A DNA stretch of 64,000 bases from Qaidamihabitans albus (GTDB lineage Bacteria > Actinomycetota > Actinomycetes > Mycobacteriales > Pseudonocardiaceae), in NCBI RefSeq assembly GCF_016464705.1, contig NZ_JAEHOB010000005.1, forward strand, positions 62,001 through 126,000. The letters are read 5' to 3'. The position numbers and the translations under genes are program-made. A model generated the notes under the pieces. That model worked only from the letters and a program-made list of their open reading frames with translations. It was not told where the DNA came from and made no database searches. The number at the start of each line of letters is the position of its first letter. The stretch's first letter is position 1. This document shows positions 13,704 through 24,338 of the stretch, one piece after another.

Positions 13704-15141
13704 GCGCACGTTCGATCTGGCCGATGCGGTGCCGGACGCTGTTGCGGTGCACGCCGAGCGCGGCGGCGGTGCGGTCCCAGCCACCGTGCTGGGCGAGCCA
13801 GGTCCGCAACGTGGTCACCAGCACGTCGCCGTCGCCCCGGCCGTGCTCCCGCAGCGGGGCGAGCCTGCGCGCGGCGAACCCCGCGGCGGCACCGGGAGTG
13901 ACGACACCGGCGAGGCCCTCCGCCTCGCCGGCCACCACGGGCGCGCCGAGCGCGCGGGCCCGTGCGAGCAGCGTCGCCACCTCCGGCCCGGCCTCGTGCA
14001 GCGCGGCGGGCGGGCGCGCGCTGCCGGTGACGGTGAGCCAGCCGTGCGCGGCGAGGTCGGCGAGCACCGCGGCATCGGGCGCCGCGGTGGCGATCGCGGT
14101 GAAGCGCGCACCGCTCAGCCGCACGAACGGCGTGTGCAGCCGCGAGCGCAGCCAGCCGTACTCGGCGTCGGCCTCGGGCGGTCCGTTCCCCCGCTGCCAC
14201 ACCCCGGCGACGACCCGGTAGTCCTCGGCCGGCAGCAGCGGGCCGAGCACGTCGCCGGGCGCGGCGTCGGCGAGCAGCAGTGCGGTGCTGGCGCCGGCCA
14301 GCCGGGCCGTGTCGGAACCGGCCCGGCCGAGGAGACCGAGCAGCGCGGCGCCGACGGCCACGACGGCCCGGTCGGTGCCGCTGAACCGCCGGTCGCGGCC
14401 GACGACCAGCAGGTGTGCCGCGGTGGCCTGCGGGTAGACGGGCTGGGCCACGACGAACGTCCCGTCGGCGAGCTCGGTCGTGGCGCTGCGGATACCGCTG
14501 CCCGCGCGCAGCCGGGCGAGCATGCCGCCGAGCTCGGCGGGCAGCGGCCGCGGCGCGCCATGGTCCACCGCGGGCTCGTCGTCCCGGCCGACCAGCGCCG
14601 CCCAGCCGGGCAAGCGCTGGGCGAGCCCGCGGATGACCTCCCGGGAACCGCCCGCGGCGGCCCTGGTCAGCGCTTCCCTTGCCTCGGTCACGCGACGCTG
14701 CTCGCGCTGACCCGCCTGGCCGAGCGCGAGGGAGACCGCGCGGCTGATCGCGAGGAACGGGGTGCGGATGGGCACGACCAGCAGCGGCAGCCCGTACCGG
14801 GCGCAAGAACGGCGCAGCCGTTCGGGCAGGTCCTCGTGCATCGGCGGGGTGACCCCGAACCCGAGTGCGGTGACGCCCGCGTCCCGCAGGCCCCGCACGT
14901 AGTGGTCGACCTCGGCCTGCTCGTCCGGCAGGTTCACGCCCGCCGTCAGCAGCAGCTCGTCGCCGAGTAGGTACGGGGCCGGGTCGCGGAGCTCGCTGAC
15001 GTGCGCCCAGCGCACCGGCAGGTCCGGCGCCCCGGGCCGCATGGTCTCCGGCACGGCCTCGACCGCGAGGTCCGCGCGGTCGAGCACGGCGCGCAACGGG
15101 ATCGACACCTCGTTGGCGACCCATTCGGCGTGATTGGTCAT
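13633..15141 (-). CDS. PucR-family transcriptional regulator
   Basis: Regulator of 502 aa. An N-terminal PucR sensory domain (PYLLGDELLLTAGVNLPDE, about residues 10-135) and a central GGDEF-like region are followed by a C-terminal PucR helix-turn-helix (GGWDRTAAALGVHRNSVRHR, about 455-475). Proteins of this type usually activate catabolic genes for purines, GABA or amines when their substrate is present. It is divergent from the transporter/ureohydrolase operon, with a 98-bp intergenic region, so it most likely controls that operon. Confidence 0.88.
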   Translation of the reverse strand: MTNHAEWVANEVSIPLRAVLDRADLAVEAVPETMRPGAPDLPVRWAHVSELRDPAPYLLGDELLLTAGVNLPDEQAEVDHYVRGLRDAGVTALGFGVTPPMHEDLPERLRRSCARYGLPLLVVPIRTPFLAISRAVSLALGQAGQREQRRVTEAREALTRAAAGGSREVIRGLAQRLPGWAALVGRDDEPAVDHGAPRPLPAELGGMLARLRAGSGIRSATTELADGTFVVAQPVYPQATAAHLLVVGRDRRFSGTDRAVVAVGAALLGLLGRAGSDTARLAGASTALLLADAAPGDVLGPLLPAEDYRVVAGVWQRGNGPPEADAEYGWLRSRLHTPFVRLSGARFTAIATAAPDAAVLADLAAHGWLTVTGSARPPAALHEAGPEVATLLARARALGAPVVAGEAEGLAGVVTPGAAAGFAARRLAPLREHGRGDGDVLVTTLRTWLAQHGGWDRTAAALGVHRNSVRHRIGQIERALNADLADPDVRMELWFALRWEGS

Positions 15142-15239
15142 TTCGACCAGAGACTACGCCAAATTGGGCCGAAGTATCCCATTCAACCGGTCCGGCGTCC
15201 GAACTTACGGTGACCCGAACACGACTCGAGGAGGACACC

Positions 15240-16706
15240 GTGGCCGGTGACTACGCGGTGATCGCGCTCTACATCGCCGGAATGATCGCGATCGGCTGGT
15301 ACAGCCTGCGCCTGGCGAGGACCCGCAGCGACTATCTGGTGGCGGGCAGGCGGCTCGGCGGACTCATGTACGCGGGCACGATGTCCGCGGTGGTGCTCGG
15401 CGGCGCGTCGACCATCGGCGGTGTCGGGCTCGGCTACACCTACGGCATCTCCGGCGCCTGGCTGGTGCTCACCATCGGGCTCGGCATCCTCGCGCTGCAC
15501 GTGGTGTTCGCCCGCCGTCTCGTGCGGTTGCGGCTCTACACCGTGTCGGAGATGCTCGACCTGCGCTACGGCGGCTCCACCAGCGCGATCTCGGGAGCCG
15601 TGATGTGGGGCTACACGCTGATGCTGACGGTCACCTCGACGCTGGCCTTCGCGACCATCTTCACGGTCCTGTTCGACCTGCCCGGCATCGCCGGGGTGGC
15701 GATCGGCGGCGGGATCGTCGTGCTCTACTCCGTGCTCGGCGGCATGTGGTCGATCACCCTCACCGACATGGCGCAGTTCGTCATCACGACGATCGGCTTC
15801 CTGCTCGTGCTGCTGCCGGTCGCGCTCACCTCCGCGGGCGGCCTCGGCGGGATGCGCACGGAACTGGACGCGAGCTTCTTCTCCTTCGACGCCATCGGCG
15901 GCGGCACGATCCTCACCTACGTGCTGATCTACGGCTTCGGGTTGCTCATCGGCCAGGACATCTGGCAGCGCGTGTTCACCGCCCGCACGCCACGGGTCGC
16001 CACCTACGGCGGCATCGGCTCCGCCGTCTACTGCTTCGTCTACGGCATCGCGGGCGCGCTGATCGGCACCGCCGCGAGGACGCTGTACCCGAACCTCGCC
16101 GACTCGGACAACGCGTTCGCCACGATCGTGGCCGACCTGCTGCCGTCCGGCCTGCGCGGGCTGGTGCTCGCCGCGGCGCTGTCGGCGCTGATGTCGACCG
16201 CGAGCGGCGCGCTCATCGCCTGCTCGACGGTCACCACGAACGACCTGCTGCCGAGGCTGCTGCAGCGCGTGCGGCCGGACGCAGGCGTGGCCATGAACCG
16301 CGTCACCACCCTGGTGCTCGGCGTGCTCGTCATCGGTGTCGCCATGATCGTCACGGACGTGGTGGCCGCGCTGACCGTGGCATACAACATCCTCGTCGGC
16401 GGGTTGCTCGTGGCGATCCTCGGCGCCCTGCTCTGGCGGCGGGGCACCCGGGCGGGCGCGCTGGCCTCGATGGTCACCGGTTCCGTTGTGGTGATCGTCT
16501 CGATGGTCACGCGGGGCCTGCTCGCCAACGAGCCGATCTACTACGGCCTCGGCGCGAGCCTCGTCGCCTACGTCGCGGTCAGCCTCCTCACCCCGCGGAC
16601 GCCGGACACCGTGCTGCGCACCTGGAACGCCAGGCTCTCCGGCCACGGCGACGGGCCCGGCGAGGAAGAACCCGCCGACGGCGTCGTGAGTGGCCAGCCG
16701 CGTTAG
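15240..16706 (+). CDS. Sodium:solute symporter family transporter
   Basis: Na+-coupled importer, 488 aa, about 13 TM helices. SSS features include [15 protein letters not shown] after TM1, [19 protein letters not shown] and [15 protein letters not shown]. The GTG start at 15240 is preceded by GAGGA at good distance; an earlier GTG in frame lacks this. As first gene of the operon with the ureohydrolase, it probably imports the pathway substrate, such as arginine, agmatine, guanidinobutyrate or a related guanidino/amino compound. The TAG stop lies inside a fixed-spacing palindromic repeat. Confidence 0.88.
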   Translation: MAGDYAVIALYIAGMIAIGWYSLRLARTRSDYLVAGRRLGGLMYAGTMSAVVLGGASTIGGVGLGYTYGISGAWLVLTIGLGILALHVVFARRLVRLRLYTVSEMLDLRYGGSTSAISGAVMWGYTLMLTVTSTLAFATIFTVLFDLPGIAGVAIGGGIVVLYSVLGGMWSITLTDMAQFVITTIGFLLVLLPVALTSAGGLGGMRTELDASFFSFDAIGGGTILTYVLIYGFGLLIGQDIWQRVFTARTPRVATYGGIGSAVYCFVYGIAGALIGTAARTLYPNLADSDNAFATIVADLLPSGLRGLVLAAALSALMSTASGALIACSTVTTNDLLPRLLQRVRPDAGVAMNRVTTLVLGVLVIGVAMIVTDVVAALTVAYNILVGGLLVAILGALLWRRGTRAGALASMVTGSVVVIVSMVTRGLLANEPIYYGLGASLVAYVAVSLLTPRTPDTVLRTWNARLSGHGDGPGEEEPADGVVSGQPR

Positions 16707-16725
16707 AACTCGTCCGAACACTCAC
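16686..16725 (+). repeat. Fixed-spacing palindromic element, copy 4
   Basis: GTGAGTG, 10 nt, TTAGAAC, 9 nt, CACTCAC. The core TTAGAAC supplies the TAG stop of the symporter gene. Outer bases extend the arms to GTCGTGAGTG/CACTCACGAC. Unlike the other copies it lies between two co-directional genes, 19 nt before the next start. Other copies are at 25899, 35932 and 63697. Confidence 0.8.
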
Positions 16726-16744
16726 GACCGAAGAAGGAGCGCCC

Positions 16745-17695
16745 GTGTACCCACCCCCGATCGGACCCGTGGACTCGTCGAAGGTGCCGCGCTTCGCGGG
16801 CTTCGCCACCTTCGCGCGGCTGCCGCGGGCCGACGAGGTCGCCCACGCCGACGTCGCGGTCGTCGGTGTCCCGTTCGACGCGGGAGTGTCCTACCGGCCG
16901 GGTGCCCGCTTCGGCCCGGCCGCCGTTCGCGAGGGCAGCCGCCTGCTGCGTCCCTACCACCCCGGGCTCGACGTCTCCCCGTTCGCCGCGGCCCAGGTGG
17001 CCGACGCCGGGGACATCGCGCTCAACCCGTTCGACATCGGCGAGGCCATCGGCACCCTGCAGCGTGCGGCGGCGGCCTTCGGTGAGCGTGGCACGAGCCT
17101 GGTGACCGTCGGCGGCGATCACACCATCGCCCTGCCGCTGCTGCGGGCGGCGGCGGAGCGGCACGGGCCGGTGGCACTGCTGCACTTCGACGCGCACCTG
17201 GACACCTGGGACACCTATTTCGGCGAGCCGTACACGCACGGCACGCCGTTCCGCCGCGCCGCCGAGGAGGGAATCCTCGACACGGCCGCGCTGTGCCACG
17301 TGGGCACACGCGGCCCGCTCTACGGCAAGCAGGATCTCGACACCGACGAGCGGCTCGGCTTCGGCATCGTCACCTCGGCCGATGTGCTGCACCGGGGCGT
17401 CCCGGCGACCGTCGAAACACTGCGCGAACGGATCGGTGACCGCCCGCTCTACGTCTCGGTGGACATCGACGTGCTCGACCCCGCGCACGCTCCCGGAACC
17501 GGCACCCCCGAGGCGGGCGGCATGACCAGCCGCGAGCTGCTGGAGATCCTGCGCGGCCTGGCGGGCAGCAACCTCGTCGGCGCCGACGTGGTCGAGGTCG
17601 CCCCCGCCTACGACCACGCCGAGATCACCGCGATCGCCGCCGCACACGTCGCCTACGACCTGGTCAGCCTGCTGGCGATGCGGGCGAGGCCGTGA
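16745..17695 (+). CDS. Ureohydrolase, probable guanidinobutyrase or agmatinase
   Basis: Mn2+-dependent arginase-superfamily enzyme, 316 aa, that hydrolyses a guanidino group to urea. Metal-binding motifs are complete: GGDHTI (His near 126), [10 protein letters not shown] (Asp 149, His 151, Asp 153) and [19 protein letters not shown] (Asp 240 and 242). The N-terminal [12 protein letters not shown] and length are typical of the agmatinase/guanidinobutyrase group. The GTG start has GAAGGAG upstream. Its stop overlaps the next gene by 4 nt. With the downstream decarboxylase and aldehyde dehydrogenase, 4-guanidinobutyrate is the most economical substrate; agmatine or guanidinopropionate remain possible. 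Confidence 0.85.
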   Translation: MYPPPIGPVDSSKVPRFAGFATFARLPRADEVAHADVAVVGVPFDAGVSYRPGARFGPAAVREGSRLLRPYHPGLDVSPFAAAQVADAGDIALNPFDIGEAIGTLQRAAAAFGERGTSLVTVGGDHTIALPLLRAAAERHGPVALLHFDAHLDTWDTYFGEPYTHGTPFRRAAEEGILDTAALCHVGTRGPLYGKQDLDTDERLGFGIVTSADVLHRGVPATVETLRERIGDRPLYVSVDIDVLDPAHAPGTGTPEAGGMTSRELLEILRGLAGSNLVGADVVEVAPAYDHAEITAIAAAHVAYDLVSLLAMRARP

Positions 17696-19335
17696 CCCGT
17701 ATCGGCGGGGACCTCGTCGTCGAGACGCTGCGGGCACTCGGCGCGGACACGGTGTTCGGGCTGCCCGGTCAGCATGCGCTCGGCCTGTTCGAGGCGCTGC
17801 GGCGGGCTCCCGACCTGACGCTGGTCGGTGCGCGGGTGGAGAACAACCTCGCCTTCGCCGCCGACGGCCACGCCAGGGCCCGGCTCGGGGCGGGCGGGCC
17901 GGTGCCGGTCACCCCGATGATCGTCTCCACCGGTCCGGGGGCCCTGCTCACGCTGTCCTCGCTCCAGGAGTCGCGCGCGTCGTCGGTGCCGGTCCTCGGC
18001 ATCTCCAGCCAGGTGCCCGCCGCGGGGCTCGGCGGCGGCAGGCACGGCTACCTGCACGAACTGCCGGACCAGCGGGCGAGCTTCCGCGACGTGGTGAAGT
18101 CGGTGCACGTGGTGCGCACGGCGAGCCAGATCCCCACCGCGCTGCGCGAGGCGTGGGAGTCGGCGGCGACCGCGCCGTACGGGCCGGTGTGGGTGGAGAT
18201 CCCGCAGGACGTGCTGCTCGGCCCTGCCGGGCTGCCGCCCATCACCTCCGTCGTGACCTCCCCCGCCGCGCCGCCGCTCGCCCCGCTGCCCGAGCCGGCC
18301 GCCGCGGCCGCGGTGGAACTCGCGGCGGCCAGGAACCCGGTGATCCTGGCAGGCGGCGGCGTCTTGCGCTCCGGCGCGCGGCGGGAACTGCTCGCGCTGG
18401 CGGAGTCGCTGCGCGCCCCGGTGCTGTCGACGTTCGGCGGGAAGGGCGCCTTCCCCTGGGAACATCCGCTTTCCGGGCAGTCCTGGCTGGAGGACTGGCA
18501 CAGCACGGAGTTCCTCGCCGCCGCCGACGTGCTGCTGGTACTGGGCTCGGGGCTGGGCGAACTGTCCAGCAACTACCACCGGTTCGCCCCGCGGGGACGG
18601 GTGATTCAGGTCGAGGCGGACGCGGGCAAGCTCGAAGCCAACCACCCCGCGCTCGGCATCCACGCCGACGTGCGGCAGACGCTGTCCGCGTTGCTGGAGC
18701 GGGTCCCGGCGCGGGAACCGGACGGCCGGGCGGAGGCGTCGGTCGCGGCGCTGCTGGCCAAGGTCCGCGACCGGCTCGCCGGGCAGGATCTCGAGCTCGA
18801 ACAGCGGGCCCTCGCCGACGTGCGGGCCGCGCTGCCCGACGGCACGCCGACCTTCTGGGACATGACGGTCCTCGGCTACTGGGCCTGGTCGGCGTGGAAT
18901 CCGGACGGCGCGCCGATCCACACCGCCCAGGGCGCGGGCGGCCTCGGCTTCGGGCTGCCCGCGGCACTGGGCGCCGCGGCGGCAACGGGCGGCCCGGTGC
19001 TCGCGGTCTCCGGCGACGGCGGAGCGATGTACGGCATCGCCGAACTCGCCACCGCCGTGCAGCACGGGCTCGACGTCACCTGGCTCATCGTCGATGACGG
19101 CGGCTACGGCATCCTGCGCGAGTACCTCACCGGCGCCTTCGGGCGGACCACGGCCACCGAGCTGACCCGGCCCGACTTCGCCGCACTGGCGGCCGCCTTC
19201 GGCGTACCCGCCACGGTGTCCACCGTGGACACTCTCAGTGCCGACCTGGCGAGCGCGCTGCGGACTCCCGGCCCCGCGGTCGTCGTCCTGCCCGCACTGC
19301 TGCGCATGTTCGAACCGACCCACCTGGAGACGTGA
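17692..19335 (+). CDS. Thiamine-diphosphate enzyme, candidate 2-ketoarginine decarboxylase
   Basis: A 547-aa TPP enzyme of the acetolactate synthase-like superfamily. It has the N-terminal PYR domain with catalytic Glu near residue 50 ([19 protein letters not shown]), a central domain, and the C-terminal PP domain with [15 protein letters not shown] near residue 440 and [11 protein letters not shown] closing the Mg/TPP motif. It lies between a ureohydrolase and an aldehyde dehydrogenase, the same set of activities as the Pseudomonas arginine transaminase pathway, in which AruI decarboxylates 2-ketoarginine to 4-guanidinobutyraldehyde. Nothing nearby suggests branched-chain synthesis. The substrate assignment is inference. 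GTG start, GTGA overlap. Confidence 0.78.
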   Translation: MTRIGGDLVVETLRALGADTVFGLPGQHALGLFEALRRAPDLTLVGARVENNLAFAADGHARARLGAGGPVPVTPMIVSTGPGALLTLSSLQESRASSVPVLGISSQVPAAGLGGGRHGYLHELPDQRASFRDVVKSVHVVRTASQIPTALREAWESAATAPYGPVWVEIPQDVLLGPAGLPPITSVVTSPAAPPLAPLPEPAAAAAVELAAARNPVILAGGGVLRSGARRELLALAESLRAPVLSTFGGKGAFPWEHPLSGQSWLEDWHSTEFLAAADVLLVLGSGLGELSSNYHRFAPRGRVIQVEADAGKLEANHPALGIHADVRQTLSALLERVPAREPDGRAEASVAALLAKVRDRLAGQDLELEQRALADVRAALPDGTPTFWDMTVLGYWAWSAWNPDGAPIHTAQGAGGLGFGLPAALGAAAATGGPVLAVSGDGGAMYGIAELATAVQHGLDVTWLIVDDGGYGILREYLTGAFGRTTATELTRPDFAALAAAFGVPATVSTVDTLSADLASALRTPGPAVVVLPALLRMFEPTHLET

Positions 19336-20753
19336 TGCTCGGAAACTTCATCGCCGGACACGACGTACCCGCTGCCGGTGACGGTGCGCTGGAGCTGGTC
19401 GATCCCAGCACCGGTGAGCGCAGCGGCGAAACCGTCCTGTCCGGACAGTCCGCTGTGGACGAGGCGATGTCCGCGGCCGCGAGTGCCTTCCCACTCTGGC
19501 GGGCGAGTACGCCCGCCGAGCGCCAGCGGGCGCTGCTGCGGCTCGCGGATGCCGTCGAGGCCAATGCCGCGGAGTTCGCCGAGGCGGAGATCCGGGAGAC
19601 CGGCAAGCCGCGCGCGGTGGTCGTCGGCGAGGAGATACCGGAGAGCGTCGGCGCGCTGCGGTTCTTCGCCGGTGCGGCGCGGCTGCTGGAGGGTTCGGCC
19701 GCGGCCGAGTACGCGCCGGGGCACACGTCGTTCATCCGGCGGGAGCCGGTCGGCGTGTGCGCGCAGATCGCACCGTGGAACTACCCGCTGATGATGGCGG
19801 TGTGGAAGATCGCGCCCGCGCTCGCGGCGGGCAACACCGTGGTGCTCAAGCCCGCGGAGACCACGCCGGGCACGGCGATCCTGCTGGCGCGCGCGGCCAC
19901 GGAGCTCCTGCCCGCCGGGGCGTTCAACGTCGTGCTCGGCGACCGGGAAACCGGGCGGGCGCTGGTGGCGCACCCGGCCACGGAACTGGTCTCGATCACC
20001 GGATCCACGCGGGCGGGCATCGACGTCGCCACGGTCGCGGCCGCCGACCTCAAGCGGACCCACCTCGAACTGGGCGGCAACGCACCGCTCGTGGTGTTCG
20101 ATGACATCGACGTCGGCGACACGGCGGACCGCGTCGTCGACGCGGCCTGCTACAACGCGGGCCAGGACTGCACCGCAGGCAGCCGGGTGCTGGTGCACGA
20201 GTCCGTGCACGACGAGCTCGTCGCCGCGCTCACCACGGCGGCGGCGAACCGCCGGGCCGCGCCGCCCGACGACGCGGCCGCCGACTTCGGGCCACTCAAC
20301 AACGCCACGCAGCTCGACCGGGTGCGGGGGCTCGTCGAGCGGCTGCCCGGCCACGCCGAGGTGCGCACGGGCGGCGCGAGGATCGGCGACCGGGGCTTCT
20401 TCTTCGCCCCCACCGTGATCTCCGGGCTGCGGCAGCAGGATGAGATCGTCCGGGAGGAGGTCTTCGGCCCGGTGGTGACCGTGCAGCGCTTCCGCGACGA
20501 GCAGGAGGCCCTCGCGCTCGCCAACGGCGTCCCCGAGGGCCTCGCGGCGTCGGTCTGGACCAACGACCATGCCAGGGCGATGCGCGTCTCGGCCGGGCTG
20601 GACTTCGGCTGCATCTGGGTGAACACGCACGGCCCGCTGGTGGCGGAGATGCCGCACGGCGGATTCGGCCGCTCCGGGCACGGCAAGGACCTCTCCACCT
20701 ACTCCTTCGCCGAGTACACCCGCGTCAAGCACGTCATGACGCGGGTGTACTGA
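19335..20753 (+). CDS. Aldehyde dehydrogenase, candidate 4-guanidinobutyraldehyde dehydrogenase
   Basis: NAD(P)+-dependent aldehyde dehydrogenase, 472 aa. The catalytic Cys is near residue 279 (AGQDCTAGSR) and the general-base Glu near 245 (HLELGGNAP). The NAD-binding KPAETTPGTA segment and the C-terminal FGRSGHGKDLSTYSFAEYTR are typical of the gamma-aminobutyraldehyde/betaine-aldehyde group. The start overlaps the TPP enzyme stop, so an aldehyde produced by decarboxylation would pass directly to it. The operon ends only 6 bp from the convergent dxs gene. Confidence 0.85.
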   Translation: MLGNFIAGHDVPAAGDGALELVDPSTGERSGETVLSGQSAVDEAMSAAASAFPLWRASTPAERQRALLRLADAVEANAAEFAEAEIRETGKPRAVVVGEEIPESVGALRFFAGAARLLEGSAAAEYAPGHTSFIRREPVGVCAQIAPWNYPLMMAVWKIAPALAAGNTVVLKPAETTPGTAILLARAATELLPAGAFNVVLGDRETGRALVAHPATELVSITGSTRAGIDVATVAAADLKRTHLELGGNAPLVVFDDIDVGDTADRVVDAACYNAGQDCTAGSRVLVHESVHDELVAALTTAAANRRAAPPDDAAADFGPLNNATQLDRVRGLVERLPGHAEVRTGGARIGDRGFFFAPTVISGLRQQDEIVREEVFGPVVTVQRFRDEQEALALANGVPEGLAASVWTNDHARAMRVSAGLDFGCIWVNTHGPLVAEMPHGGFGRSGHGKDLSTYSFAEYTRVKHVMTRVY

Positions 20754-20759
20754 CCGGAC

Positions 20760-22670
20760 TCACTCCTGGGCGGACGACTCGATCTCCGCCTGCTGCGGCT
20801 CGCCGAGGCGGGTGGCGGCCCACTCGGTGACCTTGCGCGCGACGTCCTGTGCGGTGAGGCCGACCCCGGCGAGCACCTCGTTCCTGGTGCCGTGGGCAAG
20901 GAACCGCTGCGGCACGGCGAGGTCGCGCAGCGGCACGTCGCAGTCGGCGTCGCGCAGGGCCGCGGCGAGCGCCGAACCGAAGCCGCCGTGGCGGCCACTG
21001 TCCTCGACGGTCACCACGAGCCGGTGCGTCCGCGCGAGCGCGACCAGCTCGCCGGGCACCGGCACGACCCACCGCGGGTCCACCACGGTGACCCCGATGC
21101 CCTGGTCGGCGAGCCGGCCTGCGGCGGCCAGCCCGAGCGGCGCGAACGCGCCAACGGCGACGAGCAGTACATCGGCGTCCTGGTCGCGGCGCAGCACGTC
21201 CACCGGGCCGGTCCGCTCCAGCGCGGGCACGGACTCCACGACGCTGCCCTTGGAGAAGCGCAACGCGGTCGGGCCGTCCGAAACGGCGACGGCCTCCCGC
21301 AGCTCCTCGCGCAGCGTCTCGGCGTCGCGCGGGGCGGCCACCCGCATGCCGGGCACCATCCCGAGCAGGGACAGATCCCACATGCCGTGATGGCTCGGCC
21401 CGTCCGGACCGGTGATGCCGGCACGGTCGAGCACGAACGTGACCGGCTGGCGGTGCAGGGCCACGTCCATCAGCGCCTGGTCGAAGGCGCGGTTGAGAAA
21501 GGTCGAGTACACGGCGACGACCGGGTGCATCCCGCCCATCGCCAGCCCGGCGGCCGAGGTCACCGCGTGTTGCTCGGCGATGCCGACGTCGAACCACCGC
21601 TCGGGATGGGCCTCGGCGAACTTGTGCAGCCCGGTGGAGCGCAGCATCGCCGCCGTGATTGCCACCACGTCGTCGCGCTCGTCACCGATCCGCGCCAGCT
21701 CCTCGCCGAAGACGGACGTCCAGCTCGTGCCCTTCACCGGCGGCAGCCCGGTCGCCGGATCGATCGGGTCGGTCTGGTGCATCTGGTCGGCCTCGTGGTT
21801 GACCGCGGGCGGGTAGCCGTGCCCCTTCTCGGTCACCGCGTGCACGATCACCGCGCCACCGAAGGACCTGGCACTGTGCAGCGCCCGCTCCAGCGCACCG
21901 AGGTCGTGCCCGTCCACCGGGCCGAGGTACTTCAGGCCGAGATCGGCGAACATCACCTGCGGGCTGAGCGCGTCCTTGATCCCGGCCTTGGCGGCGTGCA
22001 GGGCCGCGTACAGCGGCCTGCCGACCACCGGGGTGTTCTGGAGCAGTTCCCGCCCGCCGTCGAGGATGCGCTCGTAACTCGGCCGCAGCCGCAGTGCGGC
22101 CAGGTGCTCGGCGAAGCCGCCGATCGTCGGCGAGTAGGACCGTCCGTTGTCGTTGACGACGACCACGATCGGCCGGTCCGGGTGCGCGGCGATGTTGTTG
22201 AGCGCTTCCCAGCACATGCCGCCGGTGAGGGCACCGTCACCCACCAGCGCGACGGCGTGCCTGCCGCCACCGGCGAGCTGGAACGCCTTGGCCAGCCCGT
22301 CCGCGTACGACAGCGCGGTGGAGGCGTGGCTGTTCTCGACGAGGTCGTGCTCGCTCTCGGCGCGCGCGGGGTAACCGGCGATGCCGCCGAGCTGCCGCAG
22401 CCCGTCGAAGTCGTCCCGCCTGCCGGTGACGATCTTGTGCACGTAGGACTGGTGGCCGACGTCATAGAGCAGCGCGTCCCGTGGCGAGTCGAACACGCGA
22501 TGCAGCGCGAGGGTCAGCTCCACCACACCGAGGTTGGGGCCGAGATGCCCACCGTTCTTGCAGACTTTCTCGATGAGGAACTGCCTGATCTCCCCGGCCA
22601 GTGCTCCCAGCTGATCGTGATCCATCCGCTTCAGGTCGGCCGGTCCCTGTACCGACTCCAGCAACGTCAC
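20760..22670 (-). CDS. dxs: 1-deoxy-D-xylulose-5-phosphate synthase
   Basis: First enzyme of the MEP isoprenoid pathway: condenses pyruvate and glyceraldehyde 3-phosphate using TPP; 636 aa, the usual length. Visible are [27 protein letters not shown] (catalytic His region), the TPP motif [16 protein letters not shown], the transketolase Pyr region ([19 protein letters not shown]) and [11 protein letters not shown]. The GTG start at 22670 begins the family N-terminus ([12 protein letters not shown]). It faces the aldehyde dehydrogenase operon with only 6 bp between stops. The gene is a fixed chromosomal landmark flanked on both sides by accessory catabolic operons. Confidence 0.96.
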   Translation of the reverse strand: MTLLESVQGPADLKRMDHDQLGALAGEIRQFLIEKVCKNGGHLGPNLGVVELTLALHRVFDSPRDALLYDVGHQSYVHKIVTGRRDDFDGLRQLGGIAGYPARAESEHDLVENSHASTALSYADGLAKAFQLAGGGRHAVALVGDGALTGGMCWEALNNIAAHPDRPIVVVVNDNGRSYSPTIGGFAEHLAALRLRPSYERILDGGRELLQNTPVVGRPLYAALHAAKAGIKDALSPQVMFADLGLKYLGPVDGHDLGALERALHSARSFGGAVIVHAVTEKGHGYPPAVNHEADQMHQTDPIDPATGLPPVKGTSWTSVFGEELARIGDERDDVVAITAAMLRSTGLHKFAEAHPERWFDVGIAEQHAVTSAAGLAMGGMHPVVAVYSTFLNRAFDQALMDVALHRQPVTFVLDRAGITGPDGPSHHGMWDLSLLGMVPGMRVAAPRDAETLREELREAVAVSDGPTALRFSKGSVVESVPALERTGPVDVLRRDQDADVLLVAVGAFAPLGLAAAGRLADQGIGVTVVDPRWVVPVPGELVALARTHRLVVTVEDSGRHGGFGSALAAALRDADCDVPLRDLAVPQRFLAHGTRNEVLAGVGLTAQDVARKVTEWAATRLGEPQQAEIESSAQE

Positions 22671-22772
22671 GCTCCACCTCGCTCGCCTCGGTCCGATGCG
22701 TCGTCCGCCCAGTCTACGGAGCCTCGTTAGGATCGGCCGGGCGCCGAATGGCCTGGCCCCCACGCCAAAGGT

Positions 22773-22787
22773 ATGGTCTCAAACCAT
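22773..22787. promoter_or_regulatory. Inverted repeat upstream of the choline operon
   Basis: ATGGT (22773-22777), 5 nt, ACCAT (22783-22787). It sits 45 bp before the betaine-aldehyde dehydrogenase start, between it and the divergent dxs. The half-site TGGT/ACCA is also used in the palindrome at 26776-26786, but with different spacing. Which regulator binds is unknown. Confidence 0.4.
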
Positions 22788-22831
22788 TGGGCCGCTGCGC
22801 ATCGGCCGCAGGCGAGGACGGAGAGGATTGC

Positions 22832-24304
22832 ATGGCGGACTTCTTCATCGGCGGGCAGTGGGTCGGCGCGGTCCGGGGCGGCACCAGGGAGATCCGGTGC
22901 CCCGCGGACGGCTCGCTGGTCGCCACCGTCGACGAGGGCTCGCGCGAGGACACCGAGGCGGCCATCGCCGCCGCCCGCTCGGCCTTCGACAGCGGACCGT
23001 GGCCCGCGACGGCGGCGGGTGAGCGCGGCGACCTCCTGCTGCGCGTCGCGGGCCTGCTGGAGCGCGACAAGGAGACGTTCGCGCGCGCCGAGTCGCTCGA
23101 CACCGGCAAGCGGCTGGTCGAGAGCGAGATCGACATGGACGACATCGCGGCCTGCTTCCGTTACTTCGGCAAACTCGCGGGCAACCAGGCGGGCAGGGTG
23201 GTGGACACGGGCGACCCGGACGCGATCAGCCGCATCGTCCACGAACCCGCCGGCGTGTGCGGGCTCATCACGCCGTGGAACTTCCCGCTGCTGCAGACCG
23301 CGTGGAAGGTCGCGCCCGCGCTGGCCGCGGGGAACACGTTCGTGCTCAAGCCGAGCGAGCTCACCCCGCACACCGCCATCCTGCTGATGCGGATCCTCAC
23401 CGAGGCCGGCGTGCCCGCGGGTGTGGCCAACCTCGTGCTCGGCGCGGGAGCCGAGGCCGGGGCACCACTCGCCGAGCACGCCGACATCGACCTCGTGTCG
23501 TTCACCGGCGGGCTGCACACCGGCCGCACCATCGCCGCGTCGGCGGCGGCGACGGTGAAGAAGGTCGCCCTCGAACTCGGTGGCAAGAACCCGAACGTGG
23601 TGTTCGCCGATGCCGACTTCGAGACCGCCGTCGACTACGCCATCACCGCGATCTTCCTGGACTCCGGGCAGGTGTGCTCGGCGGGCTCGCGGCTGATCGT
23701 GCAGGAGGAGATCCACGACGCGTTCGTCGACGAGATCGTCCGCAGGGCGGAACGGATCCGGCTCGGCGGCCCGTTCGACCCGGAAGCCGAGACCGGGCCG
23801 CTGATCTCCGCGGCGCACCGCGAGAAGGTCGAGCGTTACGTCGAGACCGCGCTCGCCGAGGGAGCGGTGCTGCGCACCGGCGGAAGGCGGCCCGCCGACG
23901 AGCGTCTCGCCGACGGCTACTTCTACCCGCCGACCGTGCTCGACAACGTGCGCCAGGGCACCCACGCCGTGATCGAGGAGTCGTTCGGGCCGGTGCTGAC
24001 CGTCGAGACCTTCCGCACGGAGGACGACGCGGTGCGGATCGCCAACGACACCCACTACGGCCTCGCCGGCGCGGTGTTCACCGCAGACGCGTCGCGGGCC
24101 CAGCGGGTCGCGGGCCGGCTCCGGCACGGCACGGTGTGGATCAACGACTACCACCCCTACCTGCCGCAGGCGGAATGGGGCGGGCTCAAGCAGTCCGGCA
24201 CGGGCCGCGAGCTCGGCCCGACCGGACTCGCCGAGTACCAGGAGTCCAAGCACATCTACCAGAACCTGCGCCCGGCACCGCCGCGCTGGTTCCGCGCCGA
24301 ATAG
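22832..24304 (+). CDS. betB: Betaine-aldehyde dehydrogenase
   Basis: NAD(P)+-dependent oxidation of betaine aldehyde to glycine betaine, 490 aa. Catalytic Cys near residue 282 (GQVCSAGSR), Glu near 248 (ALELGGKNP), NAD-binding KPSELTPHT, and the C-terminal EWGGLKQSGTGRELG typical of BetB. The ATG at 22832 has GGAGAGGA upstream. The substrate is assigned from the choline oxidase gene 34 bp downstream. Together they convert choline to the osmoprotectant glycine betaine. Other omega-amino aldehydes are possible substrates of this ALDH group. Confidence 0.85.
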   Translation: MADFFIGGQWVGAVRGGTREIRCPADGSLVATVDEGSREDTEAAIAAARSAFDSGPWPATAAGERGDLLLRVAGLLERDKETFARAESLDTGKRLVESEIDMDDIAACFRYFGKLAGNQAGRVVDTGDPDAISRIVHEPAGVCGLITPWNFPLLQTAWKVAPALAAGNTFVLKPSELTPHTAILLMRILTEAGVPAGVANLVLGAGAEAGAPLAEHADIDLVSFTGGLHTGRTIAASAAATVKKVALELGGKNPNVVFADADFETAVDYAITAIFLDSGQVCSAGSRLIVQEEIHDAFVDEIVRRAERIRLGGPFDPEAETGPLISAAHREKVERYVETALAEGAVLRTGGRRPADERLADGYFYPPTVLDNVRQGTHAVIEESFGPVLTVETFRTEDDAVRIANDTHYGLAGAVFTADASRAQRVAGRLRHGTVWINDYHPYLPQAEWGGLKQSGTGRELGPTGLAEYQESKHIYQNLRPAPPRWFRAE

Positions 24305-24338
24305 ACGCCACCGGCGAAGAACAAGGAGTCACAAGAGG

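Noticed and set aside
15183-16721. 512-codon minus-strand open frame opposite the symporter
   Set aside because: It is very rich in Arg, His, Asp and Gly and has no domain. The plus strand encodes a clear SSS transporter.
17692-19335. Annotation as acetolactate synthase
   Set aside because: Superfamily likeness alone would give that label, but no ilv genes are near. The ureohydrolase and aldehyde dehydrogenase partners fit a decarboxylase of 2-ketoarginine type better.
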